Of a stretch of 64,000 nt of DNA, positions 53,764 through 63,215 are shown one piece after another. The notes beneath the pieces were generated by a model. It was not told the origin of the DNA and did no database searches. It was given only the letters and a program-made list of their open reading frames with translations. The position numbers and the translations under genes were made by a program. The DNA lies in contig CM070720.1 of the NCBI GenBank assembly GCA_036346275.1, forward strand, positions 7,169,278-7,233,277. Direction: 5' to 3'. The stretch is from Otatea glauca (lineage: Eukaryota; Streptophyta; Magnoliopsida; Poales; Poaceae). Within the stretch, counting starts at the first letter, position 1. Each line of letters opens with the position of its first letter.

Positions 53764-54044
53764 TGTCAACTTTTGTAGTCGGCAATAAATTTATGGGGCA
53801 GGCACTAGATCTCAAACTCGAAGGTCACACAAGACAAGGGTTTAGACAGGTTTAGGCTCTCACGGAGGAGATAATACCCTAATCCTGTGTGCTGGGATTA
53901 TCTGGATCTCTTGGATCTAAGATTGCTCAAAGCGCAACGTGCTCTGGGCGTAAGGTAATGTGTGTGTGTTGAGGCGATTGCTCGATGCCCCTGTTGTTGC
54001 CCGCCCTCTCCCTTATATAGCGCAGGTGGGGTGGCTTATAGAGT
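53764..54044 (-). repeat. 5' LTR of element I, truncated
   Basis: Begins TGTCAACTTTTGTAGTCGG (minus-strand LTR end TTGACA). A TATA box TATATAAG lies at about 54013-54020 on the minus strand. The outer end (54044) does not start with TG, so the LTR is incomplete there; CRM-b leader sequence follows. Confidence 0.75.
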
Positions 54045-54163
54045 AACTGTTTTGGACAATAGAGATCTAATTGCCTATTTTTTTATGGTTTTCTGGACTA
54101 TAGGTAAAATAAAGGATGGGGAAAAAAATCTCTCACCGATCAACCTTGAGCTCTGATACCACG
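54045..54163 (-). other. Leader start and primer site of CRM-b element M
   Basis: Complement of the leader of L (58589-58700): primer site complement GCTCTGATACCA at 54150-54161, then GATCAACCTTGAG and GGTTTTCTGGACTATAGG. It is cut by element I at about 54044. Confidence 0.8.
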
Positions 54164-55098
54164 TGATAGAAGGATAGGTCCCGACCTTTCGATGAGAGGG
54201 GGATAGATTCGATTGGGTGGAAGAAGACGTTGGCGATCCGACTACACTGTCCCCAGACGATGCACCTTAGCAATCGTTACACCGACTCCCGAAGTTGTTA
54301 TTGATCTTGCTGGTGCACGGTCAACCTGACCACGAAGACCTTTGTCCCTGCAAGCAATCGAAGAACACGCAAGAACAAGATGAACAAGCAACTGAAATTA
54401 TAATTGAAACCACGAGTTCATTCAGAATCACAAAAGAGGGGTTTCCGATGACAAGTAATTCGGGCGGTTTAGCCAACACGCCGATTACAAGAAGTAGCAA
54501 CTGCTATCTTTGATCTAAATGAAAACCCACCATCTAATGGCAGCGGCTGGCTGTTTATATTGTGGAGAAGCGTCTAGGAACCCTAGGGTGCAGCCTTAAG
54601 TGGGCTTTCCTTGTTACAAGGCCAAAGGCCCACTTTTGACTCGGACTAAAAAAAAAACACTGCTTGATTGGATGATTCCTGTCGACTCAGAAGGAGTTTG
54701 GATATGATTCCAAATCCGTTGGAAAGTAGACTTGTTAAGCTTTCAGTGAAGTACAAGAACGCCAAAAACCGAGTCCGGATGTAGCCGTGGCGGCCGAAAC
54801 AAGTCAGCTTTGTCCTGGAGTCGAATCTGAATCCAACTCGTGCACTTCTCTTCTATCCTTCATCTTGGTTGGTTCCTCACCCAAGTTCCTAAGGCAAAGG
54901 ACATCATCACAAGAATTAAATAGCATTCCATCCATTAAAGTATTCGTATGAAGCCCGAGGAACGCATTCACCTGGTAATTGAGTTGACGTGCGCGAGCTC
55001 GAGTAATCGGTCCTTCTATTACAGCAACGGGGACCGATTGATGTGTAGGTGATGGATTTACAGGTGTGGCTATATCCATAGAAGTGATGTCCTCATCA
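54164..55098 (-). repeat. 5' LTR of CRM-b element M
   Basis: 935 bp, TGATAGAAGGATAGGTCCCG to AGTGATGTCCTCATCA. It is the best preserved CRM-b LTR, keeping CAG and CTG triplets that are altered in other copies. Its right flank AAAAG (55099-55103) is in the gag of element K, so M inserted there. A minus-strand frame with GPITRARARQLN, the CR-like tail, is readable in it. Confidence 0.87.
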
Positions 55099-55350
55099 AA
55101 AAGTGCCACACAAGCTCCTACAAAAAGTTCATCGTCGTCAATCACCTCAACGGGACGAACAAAAGACATTCAATGCCATCGCTGCAAGGGTTTCGGCCAC
55201 ATGATGAGGGATTGTCCGAACAGCGTGTGCTGATAATTCGTGAAGACGGCGAGTATGATTCAGCAAGCGATCTTGATGAAGAAACGTATGCTTTACTTGC
55301 TGAAAATGAAGACGGTGATCGATGTCGAACATGAAGAAGAGAGCACGTGA
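55099..55350 (+). pseudogene. K gag C-terminus
   Basis: Starting at the LTR junction, the plus strand reads KSATQAPTKSSSSSITSTGR and TKDIQCHRCKGFGHMMRDCP, with the CCHC zinc knuckle at 55173-55215. A one-base shift follows (CCGAACAGCGTG), then LIIREDGEYDSASDLDEETY and ALLAENEDGD. The N-terminal gag is missing because CRM-b element M inserted at 55098. It resembles the CRM-b gags at 28709 and 61482. Confidence 0.82.
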
Positions 55351-56300
55351 GCGCTAGTGATGCTGACCGATATTTAAGTCTTATTGTGCAACGTGTGCTT
55401 AGTGCTCAGATTGGCCGTGCCGAGCCAAATCAGCGCCACAACTTGTTTCACATTAAAGGCGTTGTCCAAGAGCGATCGATTCGAATAATCATTGATAGTG
55501 GGAGTTGCAATAATCTAGCCAGCATGGACATGGTGGAGAAGCTAGGACTCTCCACTAAGCCGCATCCTCAGCCTTACTACATCCAATGGTTCAACAACAG
55601 CGGCAAGATTAAGGTAACTGTGTGGTAAGAGTACATTTCGCTTTAGGTTCTTATCATGATTATGTTGATTGCGATGTCGTACCTATGCAAGCATGTTCCA
55701 TGTTGTTAGGTAGACCGTGGCAATATGATAAAGATTGCTTACATCATGGTAGAACAAATCAATACTCCTTTGTGCATAAAGAGAAGAAAATTGTGTTACA
55801 TCCCATGTCTCCTGATGCTATTTTAAAAGATGAGATTGCTAGAGCTAGTAGAGAGAAAAATCAGGAACAATCTAAGAGTGCGAGTCAAATTGTAGCAAAG
55901 GATCATGGGCAACACAACAAGAAAGACTCTAAGCCTGTTCATGAGAAGAGAAATGAGATTAAGTTGAAAGGTGCTTGTTTCCTTGCCACCAAATCTGATG
56001 TGAATGAGTTGGATGTTAGAAGTTCCATTTGCTATGCATTCGTTTGCAAAGAAGTTTTGTTTTCATTTGAGGATATATCTTCTTCTTTGCCTCCTGCTGT
56101 CACTAACCTTTTGCAGGAGTACACTGACATCTTTCCAAAGGATGTACCACCAGGGCTGCCCCCAATTCGAGGAATTGAGCACCAAGTTGACCTCATTCCT
56201 GGGGCATCTTTGCCCAATCGTGCGCCATACAGAACCAATCCGGAAGAAACTAAGGAGATACAACGCCAAGTTCAAGAATTGCTTGATAAAAGGGTACGTA
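55347..56300 (+). pseudogene. K protease and linker
   Basis: LSLIVQRVLSAQIGRAEPNQ and VQERSIRIIIDSGSCNNLAS (D-S-G replaces D-G-G at about 55496), PHPQPYYIQWFNNSGKIKVT, a break at 55625, then VRVHFALGSYHDYVDCDVVP, MQACSMLLGRPWQYDKDCLH and a long open linker to PPGLPPIRGIEHQVDLIPGA and SLPNRAPYRTNPEETKEIQR. D-S/T-G is the canonical aspartic protease motif, so the site is intact. It continues into RT after a one-base gain near 56290 (AAAAGGGTACG). It shows the linker segment that element C has lost. Confidence 0.85.
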
Positions 56301-57659
56301 CGTGAGTCTCTTAGTCCTTGTGCTGTTCCGATCATTTTAGTGCCCAAGAAAGATGGATCATGGCGCATGTGTGTGGATTGTAGGGCAATCAATAATATCA
56401 CCATTAGGTATCGTCACCCTATTCCTAGGCTAGACGATATGCTTGATGAATTAAGTGGCTCTACAATGTTCTCTAAAGTTGATTTGCGTAGTGGGTACCA
56501 CCAGATTCGTATGAAGCTAGGAGATGAATGGAAAACAGCTTTTAAAACTAAGTTCGGCCTATATGAGTGGTTAGTAATGCCTTTTGGGTTAACTAATGCA
56601 CCTAGCACTTTCATGAGATTGATGAACGAAGTTTTGCGTGCTTTAATTGGCAGATTTGTGGTGGTATATTTTGATGACATTTTGATATATAGCAAATCAT
56701 TGGAAGAACACCTTGACCATTTACGTGCTGTTTTTTATGCTTTACGAGATGCACGCTTATTTGGTAACCTTGAGAAGTGCACCTTTTGCACAGATCGAGT
56801 CTCTTTTCTTGGTTATGCTGTTACTCCCCAGGGCATTGAAGTTGATCAGGCCCAGGTTGAGGCAATTCAGAGTTGGCCGACTCCTAACACGGTCACACAG
56901 GTGCGAAGTTTTCTAGGACATGCTGGATTCTACCGTCGCTTCGTGAAGGATTTCAGCACCATCGCTGCACCATTGAATGAGCTTACCAAAAAGGGTGTGC
57001 CATTTGCTTGGAGAGATGCACAGGAGAACGCCTTCAACACATTGAAAGATAAGTTAACACATGCACCACTACTCCAACTTCTAAATTTTTCTAAGACTTT
57101 TGAACTAGAATGTGATTCTAGTGGAGTTGGTTTGGGTGGCGTGTTGTTACAAGAAGGAAAACCTGTTGCATATTTTAGTGAGAAGTTGAGTGGGCCTAGT
57201 TTGGACTATTCTACTTATGATAAGGAATTATATGCTCTAGTTCGAACTTTAGAAACATGGCAGCATTATTTATGACCCAAAGAATTCGTCATACATTCTG
57301 ATCATGAATCATTAAAGCATATTCGAAGTCAAGCAAAATTGAATCGTAGACATGCAAAGTGGGTAGAATTCATTGAATCTTTTCCTTATGTAATAAAACA
57401 CAAGAAGGGCAAGGAAAATGTTATTGCTGATGCTTTGTCTAGAAGATATACCATACTTTCACAACTTGATTTCAAAATCTTTGGATTAGAGACGATTAAA
57501 GAGCAATATGTACATGATAATGATTTTAAAGATGTGTTGCTGAATTGTAACAATGGAAAATCATGGAACAAATTTGTCCTCAAAGATGGGTTTGTATTTA
57601 GAGCTAACAAAGCTTTGCATTCCAGCTAGCTCCGTTCGTTTGTTGTTGGTTACAGGAAG
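56301..57659 (+). pseudogene. K reverse transcriptase and RNase H
   Basis: One frame from about 56283 to 57275: KGYVRESLSPCAVPIILVPK, MCVDCRAINNITIRYRHPIP, KVDLRSGYHQIRMKLGDEWK, GLTNAPSTFMRLMNEVLRAL, VVVYFDDILIYSKSLEEHLD (FDD near 56673), SFLGHAGFYRRFVKDFSTIA, FELECDSSGVGLGGVLLQEG and YDKELYALVRTLETWQHYL. A TGA at 57273-57275 stands in place of the Trp in HYLWP; the frame then continues with HAKWVEFIESFPYVIKHKKG and VIADALSRRYTILSQLDFKI. All RT motifs are intact. At 57659 the sequence passes straight into the LTR of L, so integrase is cut off. Confidence 0.9.
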
Positions 57660-58588
57660 TGATGAGGACATCACTTCTATGGATATAGCCACACCTGCAA
57701 ATCCATCACCTACGCATCAATCGGTCCCCGTTGCTGTAATACATGGACCGATTACTCGAGCTCGCGCACGTCAACTCAATTACCAGGTGAATTCGTTCCT
57801 CGGGCTTCATACGAATATTTTAATGGATGGAATGCTATTTAATTCTTGTGATGATGTCCTTTGCCTCAGGAACTTGGGTGAGGAACCAACCAAGATAAAG
57901 GATAGAAGAGAAGTGCACGAGTTCGGTTCAGATTCGACTCAGGACAGGGCTGACTTGTTTCGCCGCCACGGCTACATCCGGACTCCGTTTTGGGCGTTCT
58001 TGTACTTCACTGAAAGCTTATCAAGTCTACTTTCCAACGGATCTGGAATCACATCCAAACTCCTTCTGAGTTGACGGGAATCGTTCAATCAAGCAGCGTC
58101 ACTTTTTCAGTCCAAGTCAAAAGTGGGCCTTTGGCCTTGTAACAAGGAAAGCCCACTTAAGGCTGCACCCTAGGGTTCCTAGACGCCTCTCCACAATAAA
58201 AACAGCCAGCCGCTGCCATTAGATGGTGGGTTTTTTTTTTAGATCAAAGATAGCAGTTGCTACTTCTTGTAATCGCGTGTTGGCTAAACCGCCCAATTAC
58301 TTGTCATCGAAACCCCTCTTTGTGATTCTGAATGAACTCGTGGTTTCAATTATAATTTCGATGCTTGTTCATCTTGTTCTTGCGTGTTCTTCGATTGCTT
58401 GCAGGGACAAAGGCCTTCGTGGTCGAGTTGATCGTGCACCAGCAAGATCAATAACAACTTCGGAAGTCGGTGTAACGATTGCTAAGGCGCATCGTCTGGG
58501 GACGGTGTAGTCGGATCGCCAACGTCTTCTTCCACCCAATCGAATCTATCCCTCTCTCATCGAAAGGTCGGGACCTATCCTCCTATCA
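57660..58588 (+). repeat. 5' LTR of CRM-b element L
   Basis: 929 bp, TGATGAGGACATCACTTCTA to CTATCCTCCTATCA. There is no polypurine tract before it; the left flank is K pol ending GGAAG (57655-57659), the presumed target duplication. The primer site follows at 58591. It is nearly the same as 32239-33155. Confidence 0.9.
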
Positions 58589-58590
58589 CG

Positions 58591-58602
58591 TGGTATCAGA
58601 GC
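58591..58602 (+). other. Primer-binding site of element L
   Basis: TGGTATCAGAGC, complementary to the 3' end of initiator tRNA-Met, three bases after the LTR end. It is the regular CRM site. Confidence 0.88.
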
Positions 58603-60337
58603 TCAAGGTTGATCGGTGAGAGATTTTTTTCCCCATCCATTATTTTACCTACAGTCCAGAAAACCATAAAAAAACAAATAGGCGATTAGATCTCCCTTGT
58701 CCAAAACAGTTTGTGCCCTTGCTTTTGCTACTTTAGTTCTCGGCTTGTTGAATTTACGGTTGCTTCGACGAGTCAAGTTGCTGGTCTTTAGTTTCATCCT
58801 TTAGAGTTTCGAGTTCAGGTCATGTTTTTGTCACAGTTGCGTTCATAATTTGAGTCGTATTCTGTTAGTAGATCAGATCGGAGTTGAGTTTGTTTCTGTC
58901 TAGTGTGGGAGATCAAATTGGGTTGCCGATTTCCTTGCTTTGTTTACTAATCCGCTTGATTCTCTGTGTTTACCAAAATAAATATCAGTTTCCAAATATA
59001 TATATATAAAAAAAGAGGCCGGTGCAGATACAAGAGCCGCACCAAATCAAGGAGTTAAAAAAAGGCAAGTGCATATAGAAAAGCCGCACCAAATCAGAGA
59101 AGAAAAAGGCAAGTGCAGATAGAAAAGCCGCACCAAATCAGAGAAGAAAAAGGCAAGTGCAGATTTCAAAAGCCGCACTAGATCAATTGCAAATCAAAGT
59201 TCAGAGAGAGAGAGAGAGAGTGGTTTTTTCCCGCAAGAGTTTTCCACGTAAAATTTGCATCTCATGTTCTTGTTCTTTTGTGATTGATTTTCTAACACCT
59301 ACCTCGACGATGACCGGCCATGACTTCATTTCAAATGAGTAGTAGATGCTTTCAAATTTAAAAAGGTACAAGCAATCAAATCGAGAGAAGAAAAAGGCAA
59401 GTGCGAGATAGAAAAGCCGCACCAAATCGAGAGAAGAAAAGGCAAGTGCAGATTTCAAAAGCCGCACTAGATCAATTGCAAATCAAAGTTCAGAGAGAGA
59501 GAGAGAGAGAGAGTGGTTTTTTCCCGCAAGAGTTTTCCACGTAAAATTTGCGTCTCATGTTCTTGTTCTTTTGTGATTGATTTTCTAACACCTACCTCGA
59601 CGATGACCGGCCATGACTTCTGTTTCAAATGAGTAGTAGATGCTTTCAAATTTAAAAAAGGTACAAGCACTGAAATCAGAGAAGAAAAAGGCAAGTGCAG
59701 ATAGAAAAGCCGCACCAAATCAGAGAAGAAAAAGGCAAGTGCAGATTTCAAAAGCCGCACTAGATCAATTGCAAATCAAAGTTCAGAGAGAGAGAGAGAG
59801 AGAGAGTGGTTTTTTCCCGCAAGAGTTTTCCACGTAAAATTTGCGTCTCATGTTCTTGTTCTTTTGTGATTACCTTTATACCCCTGGTTTTGCCAAAAGT
59901 CCTTTGTGCAAATTTTGTTTTTAGGGTCTCCTGAGTTCATCTAAGAGAGTTTTGTGACCCTCCCAAAAAAAAAAAAAAAAAAAAACTTGCTGTTTTGGGC
60001 GTTTCGGTGACGACGTTTGTGTCTTGGCTCGCGTCTCTAGTACGGTTCGGGACTAGGACCAGCACGGTACCGTCGTAGAACGTTTATTTAGCTTGCTGTG
60101 ACTAACGTGGTGAAGGTTACTCCTTGTGCTATTTCAGCCACCTATAGCTCCACAGATTGTCTCCTACTCTCTGAAGTTGTTTGTCTTGCTGGTTGCCAAC
60201 ACCTCCTTGCTAAAGCTTGGTAAGAACTTGTTTGAACAGGTTGAGAGTGAGCGATTTGACACTAGCACACCACTTGTAGATAGGGATAATCTTGTTACTT
60301 GGTGTTAGCCTTTTTTTTTTCTTTGTTTTCTCTAACC
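58603..60337 (+). repeat. Leader of L with ~290-bp and ~47-bp tandem repeats
   Basis: A ~290-bp unit starting TTCAAAAGCCGCACTAGATC begins at 59165, 59454 and 59747 (periods 289 and 293); each carries a GAGAGAGA run, TTTTTTCCCGCAAGAGTTTT and ATGACCGGCCATGACTTC. Between and before these, a ~47-bp unit GGCAAGTGCAGATAGAAAAG with CCGCACCAAATCAGAGAAG recurs (from about 59020). An A20 tract is at about 59965-59985. No gene was seen. D2 keeps only the part after the repeats. Confidence 0.82.
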
Positions 60338-61560
60338 ATGGCAGGATCGGAAGCCGATAAAGGGGGACAACATTCACCTCGACACACGGGGATCGTCTGA
60401 CAAAGACTTGGCGCCAAATGAGGCTTCACACGATGCGCTTGATGAGGACGTTCGTGTTACCAATGACCGCCTTGGTCAATTGGAGGCGATTCAAATTGAC
60501 ACCAACACCAAAATCACCGCGTTGGAAGTTTACGTGGCGCAATCAACACCTCCCTTGCGGCATTCTTGCGGCGACTTGAGGAGAGGGATCGTGGACGCCC
60601 CGCTGATGGACATGTGAGCAGCGTTGCAGGAGACAATGAACAGGACTATGCAATGGACACGAAGTTGAGGAAGAGGAGGATGATAGGCCACAACGACAGC
60701 TACACCGCAACCGCCATGGTATGGGTTTGCGACCACCACGACGCAGTGCGTGAACATGATGACTCCTAGGATCAATCAAATTCAGATGCCACCTTTTGAT
60801 GGGAAATATGACCTGATGCATACCTCACTTGGGAACTAGTCAGTAGATCGAAATTTGCTTGCTATGATTTTCCGAACACAAGAGGTTAGGGCTGCAACTA
60901 GTGAGTTTACTGATTTTGCCTCCGTTTGGTGGCGCGAGTATCGTAATAAGACCCCAAACAATGTGCCACAAACTTGGGATGCTTTGAAAAGGATCATGCG
61001 AGCTAGATTTGTTCCTTCGTATCATGCACGAGATTTATTACATAAGCTGCAGAATTGAGACAAGGTAGCAAATCAGAGAAGAATATTATCGGGAACTACA
61101 AACAGGCATGTTGCGTTGTGGGTTAGTGGAAGAAGAGGAAGCTGCTATGGCTAGATTTATGGGAGGGTGACCGTGAAATTCGGACATATTAGCTTACAAG
61201 GAATACAATTCTATCACTCGTTTATTCCATCTTGCTTGTAAAGTCGAAAGGGAAGTCTGCAGGCGTCGCGCAGGACTAATGTTTCGCAGTTGGACTACAT
61301 CATGGCATCCACGTGCTTGGCTGCCCCAAACCGTGCATCTTCACAAGGTACCACTAGCGACCGCCACACACGCCTCAACAAAACCAATGCCGCAGTATCC
61401 AAGCAACAAAGGGTCAGCACCAACACCCGCCAAGAGCGCTTCGTCCGTTGCATCCACGGGAAGAGCGAGGGATATTCAAAGTGCCTACAATGCAAGGGAT
61501 TTGGGCATGTGAGGAAAGATTGCCCAAGCAAGCGTGTCTTGATTGTGCGGGATACTGGTG
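60338..61560 (+). pseudogene. L gag (CRM-type)
   Basis: The ATG at 60338 (MAGSEADKGG) shifts frame early. DEDVRVTNDRLGQLEAIQID (60430-60510) and the core QVRAATSEFTDFASVWWREY-like text (60880-60935), RIMRARFVPSYHARDLLHKL, MLRCGLVEEEEAAMARFMGG and EYNSITRLFHLACK lie in changing frames. The CCHC zinc knuckle CLQCKGFGHVRKDC is intact at 61482-61523. Many breaks are shared with D2 (for example CAGAATTGAGACAAGG near 61050 and 28267), others are private. Same role as the other gags. Confidence 0.83.
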
Positions 61561-62560
61561 AGTATTCTTCTGCTAGTGATTTGGATGATGAGACATATGC
61601 TATGCTTGCCATTGACCATGCAGGAAGTGGACATGAGAAGGAAGAAGAACATATTGGTGCTGAAAATGCAGAACATTATGAGAGCCTTGTTGTTCGGCGC
61701 GTGTTGAGTGCCCAAATGGGAAGGTGAAGAACCAAATACATAATTTGTTTCAAACCAAGTGTGTGGTCATGGAGCGCTCATGCCGCGTCATCATTGATGG
61801 GGGTAGTTGCAATAACTTAGCAAGTTCTGAGATGGTTCAAAAGCTAGAGCTGAAAACAAGCCCACATCCACAGCCGTACCACATCCAATGGTTTAACGAC
61901 AGCGGTAAGATAAAGGTAACACGATTGGTAAGAGTGCACTTTGCCATTGGTTCGTATCATGACTATATTGACTGCGATGTTGTGCCTATGCAAGCATGTT
62001 CTATGTTGTTCGGTAGACCATGGCAGTACGATAAAGACACCTTGCATCATGGTAGAACTAATCAGTACTCTTTTGTGCATAAAGAGAAGAAAATTGTATT
62101 ACATCCTATGTCTCCTGAAGCCATTTTGAGGGATGAAGTTGCTAGAGCCAGCAAAGAAAAAAATCGAAAACATGAGAAGAGTGAAAATCAGATTGTAGCA
62201 AAGGAATTTGTACAACATAAAGAGGGCAAGTCTAAATCTGTTCATGACAGAAAAGATGAGATTAAACTGAAGGGTGCTTGTTTACTTGCTTCCAAATCTG
62301 ATTTAAATGATTTGAATGATGGCTCTGAAGTTTGCTATGCTTTGGTTTGCAAAGAAGCTTTATTTTCATTTGAAGATACATCCTCTTCTTTGCCTCCTGC
62401 TGTCATTAATCTTTTGCAGGAAAACATAGACATTTTTCCAAAGGAGGTGCCACGGATCTGCCACCAATCCGTGGAATTGAGCATCAAATTGACCTCATTC
62501 CCGGGCCTCCTTACCAAACCGTGCACCATCTGACGTAACCAATCCGGAAGAAACCAAGGA
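61561..62560 (+). pseudogene. L protease and linker
   Basis: Open from about 61724 to 62533: MERSCRVIIDGGSCNNLASS (active-site D-G-G near 61797), PHPQPYHIQWFNDSGKIKVT, VRVHFAIGSYHDYIDCDVVP, MQACSMLFGRPWQYDKDTLH, YSFVHKEKKIVLHPMSPEAI, a charged linker, KLKGACLLASKSDLNDLNDG and ALFSFEDTSSSLPPAVINLL. It drifts out of frame at CCACGGATCTGCC (about 62450). A break near 61722 separates it from gag. The linker here is more complete than in D2. Confidence 0.85.
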
Positions 62561-63215
62561 GATACAACGACAGTGCAAGAATTGCTTGAGAAAGGGTATG
62601 TGCGCGAATCTCTTAGTCCATGTGCTGTCCCAGTACTTTTAGTTCCTAAGAAAGATGGATCATGGCGCATGTGTGTGGATTGTAGAGCGATTAACAACAT
62701 TACAATTAGATATCGTCATCCTATTCCTAGGTTAGATGATATGCTAGATGAATTGAGTGGCTCTCTTGTGTTCTCTAAGATCGACTTGCGTGCGGATACC
62801 ACCAGATTCGCATGAAATTGGGCGATGAATGGAAAACAGCTTTTAAAACAAAATTTGGATTGTATGAGTGGTTAGTAATGCCTTTTGGACTCACTAATGC
62901 ACCCAGCACTTTTATGAGATTAATGAATGAGGTTCTGCGCCATTTCATTGGAAAATTTGTGGTGGTGTACTTTGATGATATTCGATTTATAGCGAACTCT
63001 AGAACAACATCTTGATCATTTGCGTGCTGTTTTTCATGCCTTACGTGATGCTCGTTTGTTTGGTAACCTTGAGAAGTGCACCTTTTGCACGGATCGAGTC
63101 TCTTTTCTTGGCTATGTTGTTACTCCGCAGGGGATTGAAGTTGATCAAGCCAAGGTTGAAGCAATACACAGCTGGCCGGTTCCAACAACGGTCACACAAG
63201 TGTGAAGTTTCTTAG
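62561..63215 (+). pseudogene. L reverse transcriptase
   Basis: KGYVRESLSPCAVPVLLVPK, DGSWRMCVDCRAINNITIRY, HPIPRLDDMLDELSGSLVFS, a break at CGTGCGGATACC (about 62792), then MKLGDEWKTAFKTKFGLYEW, MPFGLTNAPSTFMRLMNEVL and VVVYFDDI (about 62960-62982). A break follows at ATTCGATTTATAGCG, after which GNLEKCTFCTDRVSFLGYVV and TPQGIEVDQAKVEAIHSWPV are open. CRM-type with FDD kept. The ATTCGATT lesion is also in D2 at 30198. Confidence 0.88.

Larger units (their letters stand above)
48054..54044 (-). mobile_element. Tat-lineage Ty3/gypsy retrotransposon I, minus orientation, truncated
   Basis: Read on the minus strand: partial 5' LTR (54044-53764), primer site GGCGCGCCAGGTAGGGG, gag, protease, RT, two RNase H domains and integrase, ending near 48720. 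An antisense ORF on the plus strand follows, cut at 48054. The 3' LTR is missing and the 5' LTR lacks its outer start. Same lineage as J but a different family (IN, gag and LTR differ). It lies within the leader of CRM-b element M, which resumes at about 54045. Confidence 0.85.

Noticed and set aside
58591..58602. tRNA-like sequence TGGTATCAGAGC at several places
   Set aside because: These are 12-18-nt primer-binding sites next to LTR ends; no cloverleaf or full tRNA gene surrounds them.
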